DNA from: Trichuris trichiura
Taxonomy: Eukaryota > Nematoda > Enoplea > Trichinellida > Trichuridae
Length of the DNA stretch: 64,000 nt
Assembly (NCBI GenBank): GCA_037903355.1
Contig: JBAJFE010000027.1
Span: 1 to 64,000, forward strand
Direction of reading: 5' to 3'
Shown here: positions 31,901-44,500 of the stretch, piece by piece
Layout: every line of letters begins with the position of its first letter
Numbering within the stretch: position 1 is the first letter of the stretch
The notes under the pieces: generated by a model
The model's database searches: none
What the model was told of the DNA's origin: nothing
What the model saw: only the letters and a program-made list of their open reading frames with translations
Made by a program: the position numbers and the translations under genes

Positions 31901-34900
31901 GACTGCTCATTATTGCTTCGTGCGCGTTGTCGAGGCCGCGCGCTGTGCGCAAATATCCGTTTCCCTGCAGCGTGGTAGGTCTGAACTTTCGCGTCGTGTA
32001 ACTGGTGTCGCATAGGAGGATGACTGACAGAAGGGAACTAAGTGAACAGAGCGGTTCCTCTAGGGCTAAGAGACAACGTAGCGTCCTTACCCTTCAAGAG
32101 AAATTAAAAGTCCTAAATCTTTTGAAAAGCGGACTGTCATGTGCCGATGTAGGCCGCAAGATCGGGAAGAATGAATCCAGCATTCGTACGATAAAGCAGC
32201 AGGAAGCTGAGATTCGAAGAAGCGTGCATCCCGACCCTTCACTGGCGAAAAGAGCTGCTGTAGTTCACAACAAAGTCTGCGTGAAGGCCGAGAAAGCGCT
32301 AAGTGTTTGGATAGAGGACATGTCGCAGAAGCATGCCCTGTCGACGGGAAAGTTATTCGGGAGAAAGCGCTGAGCTCATATGAGCACTTCTCTGGCTCGG
32401 TTGCAGAGAACGAGAGAAAGGGGTTTACTGCTAGCAAAGGATGGCTAGCAAAATACGTGAAGCGCTTCAACCTCAAGAAGTTAAAGATCACTGGAGAAGC
32501 GGCATCGGCTGATTGCGTAGCTGCCTCGACATTTCCGGAGGAATTCAAAGAGATAGTGGACGAAAAGGGATATCTCCCAGAACAAATCTTCAATTGTGAC
32601 GAGACGGCATTATTCTGGAAGCAAATGCCAAAGCGCACGTACATCCACAAGAGCGCAAAGCAAGTCCCGGGATTCAAGCCACTGAAAGATCGACTCAGTC
32701 TTGTGCTCTGTGGCAACGCTGCAGGACACCTGATAAATCCTGGCGTTGTCTACCGGACTCGTAATCTTCAGTCGCTCAGAAACAAGAACAAGGATTGCCT
32801 GCCGGTCTTCTGGCAGCACAGCAAGAAGGCGTGGATGACGGTTATTCTTTTTACGGAGTGGTTTAACCAATGCTTCATTCCTGAAGCGAAAAAGTACCTG
32901 GAAAGCAAGGGGATGGCTTTCAAGGTCCTCCTCGTAATTGATAACGGCCCCGGTCACCCGCAATCTCTTTGCTTCGCTAATGAGAACGTCGAGGTGAAAT
33001 TTTTGCCTGCTAACTCGACATCACTACTACAGCCACTGGATCAGGGCGCCATAAAATGCATTAAAGCTACTTATACTCGTCTCGTATTTGGAAAGCTTTG
33101 TGATACCCTCCACGCTAATGCTGATTGCGATCTTACCGGCCTGTGGAAGCGTTTCTTAATTGCAGACGCTATCGCCCTCATTGCGGAGGCAGTAGACGAG
33201 ATAAAGCCTAGAACAGTCAGTGGTTGCTGGAAGCGTTTGTGGAGAGAGGCAGTCAGTGAATGCGAGGACTTAGGTGCCATCTATGAGGAGGTCACGGGCA
33301 TAGTGAATATTACCAAGGAGTTGGGAGGTGAGGGTTTTTCTGACATGATAGAAGACGATATCAGAGAGCACATAGAAGATTGTAGAGAACCGTTCACCAA
33401 CAAGGAACTCGAAGAACTGATGCAAGCACCTACGGCCAGTGACGACGACGTTATGGAAGATACAGAAGCTCAAACACCCTCGGATTGGACGCTGCAAAAG
33501 CTTGCCAGTATTTTCCCGCAAGCGCAGGTCCTAAAGGATACGATTGTTGAATATGATCCATCCATGGAACGTGGCATCATCGTTACACGAGGAATAACGG
33601 CTTCGTTGAAACCGCTGCAGGATTTATTCGATAAAGCGAAGAAAAGGGAGAGACAGCTCCCTATAACAATGTTTTTAGATAAGCTCCGGCAGCTGCGGAG
33701 GCTATCATTTTAAGGCGGGAAGTTTCGCTACCAACAAGTTCAAGCAACCCTAGGGCTGGCCGGTCTCCAGGGGATCTGCACCCACCTACAGAAAGTGGGT
33801 GAATTGTCTGATTCCTGATGCGCCAAACATTTCTGCCCGTAGACGTTTTGTTCTATGTGGATGAGTTCCATGTGATGTTCAGTATGTCTGCTTAAGTGGG
33901 CCTGTGCATTTTATATTTCCCCTGCTCTGTACCTATTCCGCGCACCAGGACATAGCTTAGCTCATTAAAGCAAGGTGATTCCAAGGAGTTTAAAGAAAGA
34001 TCATCCTACTTTCGTCCTTTCTTGTATGTGATGGCTTGGACTCTGATGGCTGGCCCCACTGGACAAGCGCAGTCTCATTGATGTCATTATCTCGTAGCTG
34101 GATTCCGTAGTACCAAGCTTCGAAGGCTCACTAGGTATGATAACCGTTCCGGAAGGAATTCAAGGGGATAGGATGAAATACGCGGCTGGAATACAAGCTA
34201 TTTGGCCTCTTTCATGGGGTATCCTATACAGCGCGGAATTCGTTTTACGCGGTGTAACGCTCAAAATTCGGGACGAATTAACCGCGGATAACGAGGGCCT
34301 CCTGTATATCACAGACTTACAACGACGACGTTCTACGGACAATATAGCTTACTGAATTTGCGCTGGCGAACCTGGAGCGAGCGTAGAAGGAAAGCAACCG
34401 TGCTGTTTGCAGAAAATGTGTGAGCAGCACATGCAATTCCCCGTCGCTAAAGCGTATGCTTGCGTGGTAGCTACGTGGACGCGACGAAAGAAAGAAAAGT
34501 CAAAGGGAGTCGAATTATTACAGAGCTAGGGCAAAAGATGGTAATCATTGACTAAATTGTAAAGCGAGTCATTGCTACTAAGCTACACCCACACGCACTA
34601 ATCGCTGGTTGAATCGTAAAGCAGGTGCAAATACATCGCAAAAACTGTGGCGCATTCTGATAACGCGGGCAACTATTCTCTGATCTGAATCATGTGCTCT
34701 GCGTTCAGTGCGTCTCAGCAGAAAGCTTCCCTTACTGAACTTTATGCCGGGAAGGTCACGGTGACAAACATGCCATCCCCTCTGCTAGGTGTTCTGAATG
34801 GTCATTTTCACGACCAGTGATTGGTTCATGTGGTGGAGTGGGGGGTAGCCAGCATCACGCGTAGCATGCAAGTTTATCTTAACCAGTACGCACAATACCT

Positions 34901-37900
34901 GACCCTTGGACCTCACCTTCCGATGCACCTCAACATGGCGGCCCAGGTGGGGCATGTGCCCCACACAGCTCAAATGCCCTCCCCCCAACCCCAACGGGCC
35001 CCTTGGCGTTTTGGGCCCTCCTGAACTTCGAAAAGCCCCCATCCCCGGTGGGGCACATGTCCCACCGTAAGAATCACTGGTTTAGATTTTTGTTTGGTTA
35101 GAGTGAAATGATTTCATAGGTCAGGGGTGGGGAAACTTTTAGGTGCCGCGGGCCGTTTAGACGTATATAAGACCGTTCGCGGGCCGTATTGCATACCTAA
35201 ACGAAAAACAGCCCGCTTTATTTGCCCGTATATTTATTAAGTTACCCCTAATGGGATGCTTGGAACTGCTTTTCCCTGATGGGGCAACTCTGAGATAAAA
35301 GGCAGAATTTTGGGACAATTCTGCAACCCAGTTGTCAAGAACATAATCACAATTACAGAGAACGAAATAACCTTTTTGTACTTTGAAGACGTAAAGGACA
35401 GGCGGCCAGCGCAAACCGATGAGAACGATAGCAAGAGAAGGCGAGAACGATGCCAATGACTACTGAGAGCAAAAAAAGCAGAAGTGCTCTAGCAAGCTGG
35501 ACAGTCGTTATTTCCAACAAAGCGATGGTCCACGCTACTTACGCGCGCGCACACACACTATAGTGGCGCCAACTGCTTGTCGTCTAGGACTAACAATGTC
35601 GGTTTGTCGACGGAGAGTTGTCAGCAACGCAGTCTTCCGAGCCAGCCTGACACTCCCTGTTTGTTACGCAAGATCTATGTTCTTTCTAGGATTCACATAC
35701 AATACGTTTATCGCTTTATGAAAAATAACCTCCCACAATCACATTTCACTGAATCTCGCATCCACATGCGGTCGTCCCAGCGCGTGGGCGGAAAATGGTT
35801 TCGCGGGCCGGACGTTCCCCACCCCTGCCATAGGTGAACATTTCGTCAGTGCGTGTTTCTTGCTTCGTCACTTTAATTATAATTCTTTGCTCAGTTGCGA
35901 GGTCGGTTAATATGCGCTTATATAACATTTTTTGCGGGATTATTGTCCGTGGCTATGCACGCAGTTTAACAGCTTTAACAGTCGATACTATGGAACTTCA
36001 ATAAAGTGCCCCGGAATGCGCTAATCAACGAAAAGCAGGTTTTCAGTGGAACACTCAGCCTTTTATGTTTAATTTAGGCGGAATGGAGGAAGATATTGCT
36101 CAAACCCAAAAAAATCCGGAGGACTTTTTGATTGACATTAGTCCGGGTACTTTTAGCTAGCGTATTTAAAAAGCGAACTTCTCTTTTGTGCAGAAGAATA
36201 TCATGACGCCAAATCGGTTTGCGGTGATTCCAATTGCTTCAACACTTTTGTCGTTGAAGAAGAACCAGTAGATTCGAATATTGATAGCATGAATATCAAG
36301 GATACTCTGATATCGATGGCCCCTAGCGGCATTTTTCCAATCCTCGACGAATTGGGATTGTCTTCATCTTTCGATTGGTTATCCGTTGACGAGGAGCCGT
36401 CAAAGTCGTCTACCGAAACGTCCAATCAACATGCCAGTACAAGTACTAATCATCTGGATGAAGACAAGTTGAACAACGTTTCAAGCTTGGAATCAGTTAA
36501 AAATTCCGACAAGAGTGCTGAAGTAACCACTACTACCTGTGAATGGCGCTTTTGAATGTATCCTTGCTTTGCACAATTTAGGATTCATCGCTTCTAGATG
36601 TAGAAAGCATTGAAATAGTGGAGAAAAAGGTCTCATTCATTTTCTTGCGTGCTTTGGTGATGGATTTTGATCTTTAGGCAGTCTTGGAGGAAAACGATGC
36701 CTCTTTACTGGTCAGGCATGTGAGATTTGTTTACCCTAGTTTATTCCGTATAGTTTAGAAATCTTTCAAAGGGGATTACGAGTGGGCCAAATCGGTGGAG
36801 ATGACTGACTCCGTGCCTGAGTTCGAAAAACTTAGGCCAACATTGGCCAAGACGGTAAGAAAACGTGTTAACGATGTTTACATACAAATATTTTCATCTC
36901 ATCCATTGTAGTATCCATTTGAATTGGATTGGTTCCAAAAAGAAGCTATTGTACACCTGGAGCGAGGCGATAGCCTGTTCGTTGCCGCGCACACATCTGC
37001 TGGAAAGACAGTGGTGGCAGAATATGCCATTGCACTATGCCAACGCCATAATACACGGTAAGCTAATCAAGCGCATTGTCATAATTTTATAATAGCCTTG
37101 CGTGAACTTTCTAGGGCTGTATACACATCTCCAGTGAAGGCACTATCCAATCAGAAGTTTCGTGATTTCAAGAACATGTTCACTGACGTTGGCTTGGTCA
37201 CCGGCGATGTGCAGCTGAATACCGACGCGTTCTGCTTGATTATGACGACTGAAATTCTTCGGTAAGCGAGCAAACATGGGCATAGCATTTTTTTTATTTG
37301 TCAGTTCTTTTTAAAGTTCTATGCTGTACAATGGCTCCGAAGTGGTACGAGAACTTGAATGGGTTATTTTCGACGAAGTTCATTACGTGAATGATCCAGA
37401 GGTATGAAAAGCTCCTCTGTCGACGTGCATGTGAAATTTTTTTTTCAGCGCGGTGTAGTATGGGAAGAAGTACTGATTATGCTGCCAAATCACGTTAAGG
37501 TTATCATGCTTAGCGCCACTGTAGATGACATCCTGGAATTTGCTGACTGGATTGGGTAAACTGCCTCCTTCACTCAAATGTTTAGACCAGTGTTTCTCAA
37601 GCGAAAGACCGTTTGGGCCCCCTGAGAACGTTCCCGAGCGTCCGAGCCCCCTAATCTGATTGGCCAACTTCGAGCGCACTGATTGGCCAATTTCAACGCA
37701 CTGATTCGCTGAAATGGTTGCAACGCTAGAAGGTCAACTACAACTGTACAGATTTATTTCTGCAAACTGTTCTTCGAGAAGTCACCGAGAGCTGCTTGGC
37801 TCGCCCAGATGCAGTCGAATTAGCCTGTCGATGTTGGGTTCGACCGAGGTAACTCGCAGACGCAGATCGCCGCGTCTGACTACTTGCAGCCGACTGCGTT

Positions 37901-40900
37901 TCTTCGTCACTAGGTCCGTAAGGACAATAAATGCGCGCTCCACTAGACTCGATGAGGGAAGACAAATCAGTAACTTTTTTACCACATTCCGTACGCCAGG
38001 GTACAACTCCGGGACTTATTTTTGCAGCGAGAACTGGTGACAACCTTGTGACAACCTGCCCTTCAACTCCACCTTCGACTGCAACTGCAGCAGCTCTTCT
38101 TGCGGTGACATCTCTTGCAAAACTGGAGGGCGCGTAGGAGAAAAGCAACCGTACACACAAAGTGTTTCCTGAAAATGTGTGAGCAGCACACGCAATTCCC
38201 TGTCGCTAACGCGTATGCTTGCGTTGTCGCTGCGTGGAGAATAGACACGAAGAAAGAAAGGGAAGAAAAAGATAGTCAACTGTTTACAGAGCTAGGGCAA
38301 GAGATGGTAATCGTTACCAAAATTGTAAAGAAGAGTCATTGCTACGCCAACACGCGCTAATTGCTGGTTGAATCGTAAATCAGGTGCAAATATATCGCAA
38401 AAACTATGGCGCATTCTGATAACGTGGGCAACTATTCTCTGATGTGAATTACGTGCTCTGCGCTTAATGCTTCTCAGCAGGAAGCTTCCCTTACTCAACC
38501 CTAGGGCGGGAAGGTCACGGTGACAAGCATGCGATCCCTTCTGCCACGTGTTCTGAATGGTCATTTTCATGAGCGGTGATTGGTTCATGTGGTGGATTGT
38601 GGGATAGCCGGCATCACGCATAGCATGAAACGTTATCTTGACCAGTACGCGCAATAACTGACCCTTGGACCTCACCTTCCGATGCGTCTCAACACGACGG
38701 TTTAGGTGGGGCACGTGGCCCCCCAGCATGCCCCCTGGCGCGTTGGGCCCCCCTGGTGGGGCACCTGACCTACCATGGGAAACACTGGTTTAGACCTTAT
38801 TTTTTTCTATCGCTCTACTAATTTGCTTTTGTAGTGTTTATTGGTTTTTTAAAATTTTAGAGTTAATGCTTAGAAAGAAAATTTTGTGTTGCGTCTTAAG
38901 GTACATCGGTTCACTAATTGTTTTGAACAGTTAAATTGATAACGGAAAGTGAAATGGGTAGCTTTCGGTATGTAGCATGAAAACGGGATATGAAGGCTTC
39001 TTTTGTTCAGTATATAAGTTGAATAGAAGTATTTTTCCATTTGTACGTGTTCAAGATGGTTGTCGATATCATACTGTGATTAGTGGACGCTTTCATTCTT
39101 GCTTTTGTATTTCCTTGAAAATATCATGGAAATCTCTTGGCAGCTTGATTCTTTTATTTTATTGAAACACGAATTCCTTCGTAAGGATGGATGTTTATGT
39201 TTCTCTTCGTCCCAATTCCGTTATTCTTTTCGTAGCTACCAAAGCTGCTCATATGTCGGCATCTATAAGTGACCCACCGAGCCGTTTTCATTCCTGATCA
39301 GTCACCGTGCTGATCAGGAATAAAAACAATTGCGGTGGCAAACGCATTTCACACTTGTGTACGGAAATGCAACCAGTCAGGAGTTTTAAGCGCCTGTTGA
39401 GGCAGCGGAGCTTTCGAGAAACTACTGTTCCCGCCATCAGCACCGCTTAAATAACCTAAGTGGCAAACATACCATGTTTGTCTATTGGCGCACATAGCAC
39501 GGGTTGTGTCGAAAAGAGGCCTTTACTCTGTTCTCGTCTTCGCGTAAACGGTAACAAAATGCAATATGTACAATCAAAATATTACTCTTGGGATGCTTTA
39601 CATAGCTCCCCAGCAAAGACGTGCTGTACATTTGAAGATTTTGGCACTGAAAGACGCACGGGGCTGCGAGAACGTGTAATATAGGTAGTCTGCCGAACCG
39701 TCTCTTTCTGAATTGGCTTGACTGCAGTGTTTTCAAGGTCAGGGTCGCCAGGGCCCCCGTGCGAACGTTTTAGAGCGTTTGAGCCCCCTCCCCAATTCTG
39801 ATTAGTCGATTTCGAGAGCGCTGATTGGCTGGATGAGAGGACGGAGAGTAGCCCCGCCTGGACGCCATAATGTAGATCATAGTTTCTCAACCTTTTGCCC
39901 CAGGGCTCCCCTAGGCCTTGTCAGGGCTCACCAGGGCCCCCCTAATCCTTGTAAGGGCCCACCGTTTATTGGGACAATGTCCAGCCGCATTATCCTCCAG
40001 GGCCCCCTCCAGAACCCCCTGGCTTCGAGGGCTCCCCTAAAATTTCCCAGGGCCCACGTTGAGAAACACTGATGTAGATGCTGCACAAAGTTGTTTGGGG
40101 AAAGCGTTTCCCGCACATTGTGTCCAACACTTACGTTCTCTCCTCCGAGCCGGTTATACCTGACCCGCAGGCCATATCTTCCTATACATTCCAACACGAT
40201 CGCCCAGGTGGGCATGTGCCCCCCACAGCTCAAAAGGACCCTCCAATGGGGCACATGACCTACCGTGAGAATCACTGGTCTTGAGGTTTAAGAAAAACAG
40301 GCTTCAAGCAGGTTATATATATATATATATATACACTCGTCCCTCGTTCTCCGCGGGGTTCTATACAACGCGGTTTGTCCGGCGTCATCTTTTGCACGCC
40401 GGTACATGAGAAAAGCCTAAAACGGTCAGTGGTTGCTGGTTTGTGGAGAGACGCAGTCAGTGAATGCGAGGAGTTAGGTGCCATCGATGAGAAGGTCACG
40501 GACATAGTGAATATTGCCAGAGAGCTGGGAGGTGAGGGTTTCTCCGACATGATAGAAGACGATATCAGAGAGCACATAGAAGATTGTGGAAAACCGTTCA
40601 CCAACGAGGAATTCGAAGAACTGATACAATCACGTACGGGAAGCGACCTCGACGATGACGTTATAGATAGAACATAGAGAAGCTCAAACATTCTCGGCTT
40701 GGATGCTGCAAAAGCTTGCCAGTATTTTCCTGCAGGCGCGGGTTCTAGAGGATAAGATCGCTGACTACTGGCACTGATCCATCCATTGAACGTGGCATCA
40801 TGGTTAAACGAAGAATAATGGCTTCGTTGAAGCCGCCACAAAATTTATTCTATAAAGCGAAGAAAAGGCAGATACAGCTCTCTATAACAATGCTTTTCAA

Positions 40901-41499
40901 TAAAGCTCCGGCACTTTCGAAGACTAACATTTTAAGGCGAGAAGTTTTGCTACCAACAATTTCAAGAAACCTTAGGACTGGCCGTTCTCCAAGAGGTCTG
41001 CGCCCACCTACAGAAAGTGGGTAAATTGATACATGATGCCCTGGACGTCTTTTTGCCGTAGACGTTTTGGTCTATGTGGATGTGTTCTGTGCGATGTTCA
41101 CTATTTCTGCTTAAGTGCGCCTATGTATTTTCTATTTCCCGTGCTCCATACTCATTCCGCGCACTATTACATCGCCTAGCTCATTAAAGCAAGGCGATTC
41201 CCATGCGTTTAAAGAAAGAGAATCTTACTTTCATCCTTTCTTGTATCTAATGGCCTATATTCGGTTGGCCCCAATAGACAAGCGCAGTCTTATTGACGTC
41301 CTTATCTCGTAGCTAGATTCTAAAGTACCAAGCTTCGAAGGATCACTAGGTATGATAACCGTTCCGAGAGGAATTCAAGGGGGCAGGACGAAATATGCAG
41401 CTAGAATATATGCTGTTTAGCCTTTTTCATGGGGCAGCCTATGCAACGCGGTGAAACGCTCAAAATTTTGGACGAATTACCGTAACCGCGGATAAGATA

Positions 41500-41548
<49 letters not shown>

Positions 41549-44500
41549 CATAACATATACATCGATAACATATACATATATATGTATATATATATGTTAT
41601 CGACTCTCGTTATCCGCGGTCAACTCGTCCCGGATTTTGAGCGTTACATCGCGTCAAGCTGAATCTGCGTTATATAATATATGAAAAGGGCCAAATAGCT
41701 TATATTCTAGTCGCTTATTTCGTCCTGCCCCCTTGAATTCCTCTCGGAACGGTTATCATACCTAGTGATCCTTCGAAGCTTGGTACTACGGAATATAGTT
41801 GCGAGATAATGACATTAATGAGACCGTGCTTGTCCACTGGGGCCAGCCTTCAGAGTCCAGGCCGTTAGAAACAAGAAAGGGTGGAAGTAAAATGTCGCTT
41901 CTTTAAACGCCTGGGAAATACCTTGCTTTAATGAGCTAAGCGATGTACTGGTGCGCGGAATGGGTACAGAGCAGGGGAAATATAAAATACGCAGGCGTAC
42001 TTAAGCAGAAATAGATCAGATAGAATATCGCACATGGCGTAGAACGCATCCACATAGAACAAAACCTCTGTGGCAGAAAAGTTTGGGGCATCAGACAATT
42101 TACCCAGTTTCTGTAGGTGGGCGCAGATACCTTGGAAACTGAACAGTCCTTCGTTTTCCTGAACTTATTGGTAGCGAAACGTCTGGCCTTAAAATGTTAG
42201 GCTCCGCAGCTGCCAGAGCCTTATTTAAAAACATTGTTATAGGGAGCTATCTCCCTTTTCTTTGCTTCATCGAATAAATCTTGTAGTGGCTTCCGTCTCC
42301 ATGATGCTACGTTCCAAGCATGGATCGTATTCAGCAATCCTATCTTTTAGGACCTGAGCTTGCCGGAAAATACGGCAAGCTTTTGCATCGTCCAATCCGA
42401 GGGTGTTTGAGCTTCTGTATCTTTCATAACGTCGTCGTCGTCGCTGCTCGTTGGTGATTGCATCAGTTCCTCGAGTTCTTCGTTGGTGAGCGGTTCTCCA
42501 CAATCTTCTATGTGCTCCCGGATATTGTCTTCTATCGTGTCGAAGAAACCCTCAGCTCTCGACTCCTTGGCAATATTCACTACGTCCACGACCTCCTCAT
42601 CGATGGCAGCTAACTCGTCACATTTACTAACTGCGTCTCCCCACAAACCAGCAACCATTGGCTGTTCTATGCTGGGTGAGTCGGTTGGGAGCTCTCTCTG
42701 ACGTCTGACAGACTAGGTGGGGCCAAAGCTCGACGGGTCACGATAGAGCCGACTGCTGCGGCCCCGACCCGAAGTTAGTCGGACAGAAGGGCTTGCGACC
42801 AGGGAAAGCAGCCCGACGGCGGAGATTATGTATTTCACGCTGAAGACGGGTCCAGGCGGGACACGAAAGCTTCGTGCAGAACGTTTATTAACATCAATAA
42901 ACCTTATGTAATAAACGGGTTAAAACAGTAAAAATGTTTTTCAAAGATTTAGGACTTACTTTCTCATGAAGAGTAAGGATGCTATGTTGTCTCTTAGCCC
43001 TACAGGAACCGCTCTGTTCACTCACTTGCCTTCTGTCAGCCATTCTCCTGTGCGACACCAGTTAAACGACGCGGAAGTTCAGACCTACCATGCGGGAGAG
43101 AAACTGATTTTTGCTCACCGCGAAAAGGTTCGACAACGCGCACGAAGCAATAACGAACAATCAGAAAAATGACAAAACCTCATTAACATTGTGCACGGTT
43201 CAGAGAGCGTTGTAAGCAAAAAAAGGGCTTTCGCGCTAGCGTAGGTGATCAGGCTGCTGCAGAGGCATGCAACGAGACTGGTGCAACTATAATGCCTCCC
43301 AGCGGTTCGCATGTCTTTGTGAGGTTACTATTTCACGCCGGACAAGCCGCTTTGTGTGGAATCCGCGGATAAGGAGGGCTAACTGTATTTGAATACTGGA
43401 CACTGTAGCGGCCCTGTGTGCTTTCATTGTTGCAACTTCCCTTAATAATATAGCAGTCTGCAATTTTAAAAAATTAATAAAACAAATACGCGAAGTGAAG
43501 CTTGTGGTGTGTAAACTTGGTCTGAAAAGTAGGACAGCGGCGGCTAAACCTATGCCTGCTATACACGCACGGAACTACAACAGTTGCATAGAAACAGCGA
43601 ACTAACGATTTTAGTTATTTCTAAATAGTCATTCCAACGGTCGTACGCCAGGTTATTCCGTGTTACCTTGAATTACTTGTTCGGGTGGTGCTTTCTAAAT
43701 TAGAAAAACGTAGCATTCCAGAAGAAGGTAATAATTTTTCTCTGGGAGGGAAGACCCCAGAGCTCACTCATCATTCGTGCATAGGATAACTCTGCCGCTG
43801 CTCTCTGCAAATTGGGATAATGAAAAGTACGGGCAACGAGTTTTCTCTGCGTTTGTTCAGCTGGAAAGAGCTGTATAGCAAAATTTAATTTTTAATGTCC
43901 TCTTACCAGCGAGCCCATTTTGTTCAGTGTTGCTGCAGTTAGTCCCGCATCGTTGAGTTGGACTTGATAGCGATTTCTGCAGCGTAAGCACTTGTTCAAT
44001 AATAGGTGTATTTGGTGCAAGGCCAGCTGGCGTTTGACATTCCTTTGGCTTGGAATGAAGGGGTGCTCTTGCAAGTCCGTTGTTGAATGAATGCAAGAAA
44101 ATTGGCTTTAACTTCAACTCTTTCAAATCAGTTATATACAACAGTGGGTCACATGAATCCGATTTAGGTGTAAACAACAAAGCTAATGGGATGTTTTTGT
44201 ACCTGGTCGAATAGCAGTTAAATTTTCTAAAACTTTTATATCAGCACTGCTTAACTTTTCAGAAGGATCAAGCGTCGGCATATTTACGTTCTGAAAACAT
44301 TGCAGCGACCAGTGCCGTTGGAACATTTCCTGGTTCGCTTAAGTTTTTTCACCCTCCTGGTGGTCCTAATTTCCTTCTTGTCTTTGGTAGTACACTGGCA
44401 AAGATGGGCATTCAAAACGAGATTGCATTGCTTTGGTTAACAGGCACGGAAACTTTCTTAATCAAAAGTACGATTTCCTTTTTTGCACCATTTGCGCTTT

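Larger units (their letters stand above)
29415..35079 (-). mobile_element. ZBED5-like hAT transposon, decayed, with nested insertions
   Basis: Right end GTAAGAATCACTG at 35079. The left end is less clear, near 29415 (GTTTGGCCCC then CTGATTGGCCAATTTTGAGC, as in 37588-38787). It contains a broken transposase (29585-31625), a MITE (30450-30720) and a complete Tigger (31672-34304). No target duplication was found. It lies in intron 3 of the Ski2 gene. Confidence 0.6.
41601..43385 (-). pseudogene. internally deleted Tigger, inverted, with hammerhead element inside
   Basis: Begins with the right terminal repeat (CGACTCTCGTTATCCGCGG) and covers the 3' region and transposase C-terminus on the minus strand (42658-42347, [17 protein letters not shown]). 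It is interrupted at about 42672-42975 and ends with the left repeat (CTAACTG at 43385, then TA). It faces 40334-41490 across the microsatellite. Confidence 0.8.

Noticed and set aside
32087..32716. 209-aa minus-strand ORF.
   Set aside because: Antisense shadow of the Tigger transposase.
41491..41600. Possible CRISPR-like or satellite array.
   Set aside because: It is a simple dinucleotide microsatellite with no unique spacers.
44333..44343. A second apparent 11-nt GT...AG intron in the Ski2 gene.
   Set aside because: A 58-nt intron (44333-44390) leads into [11 protein letters not shown], which matches Ski2 better.
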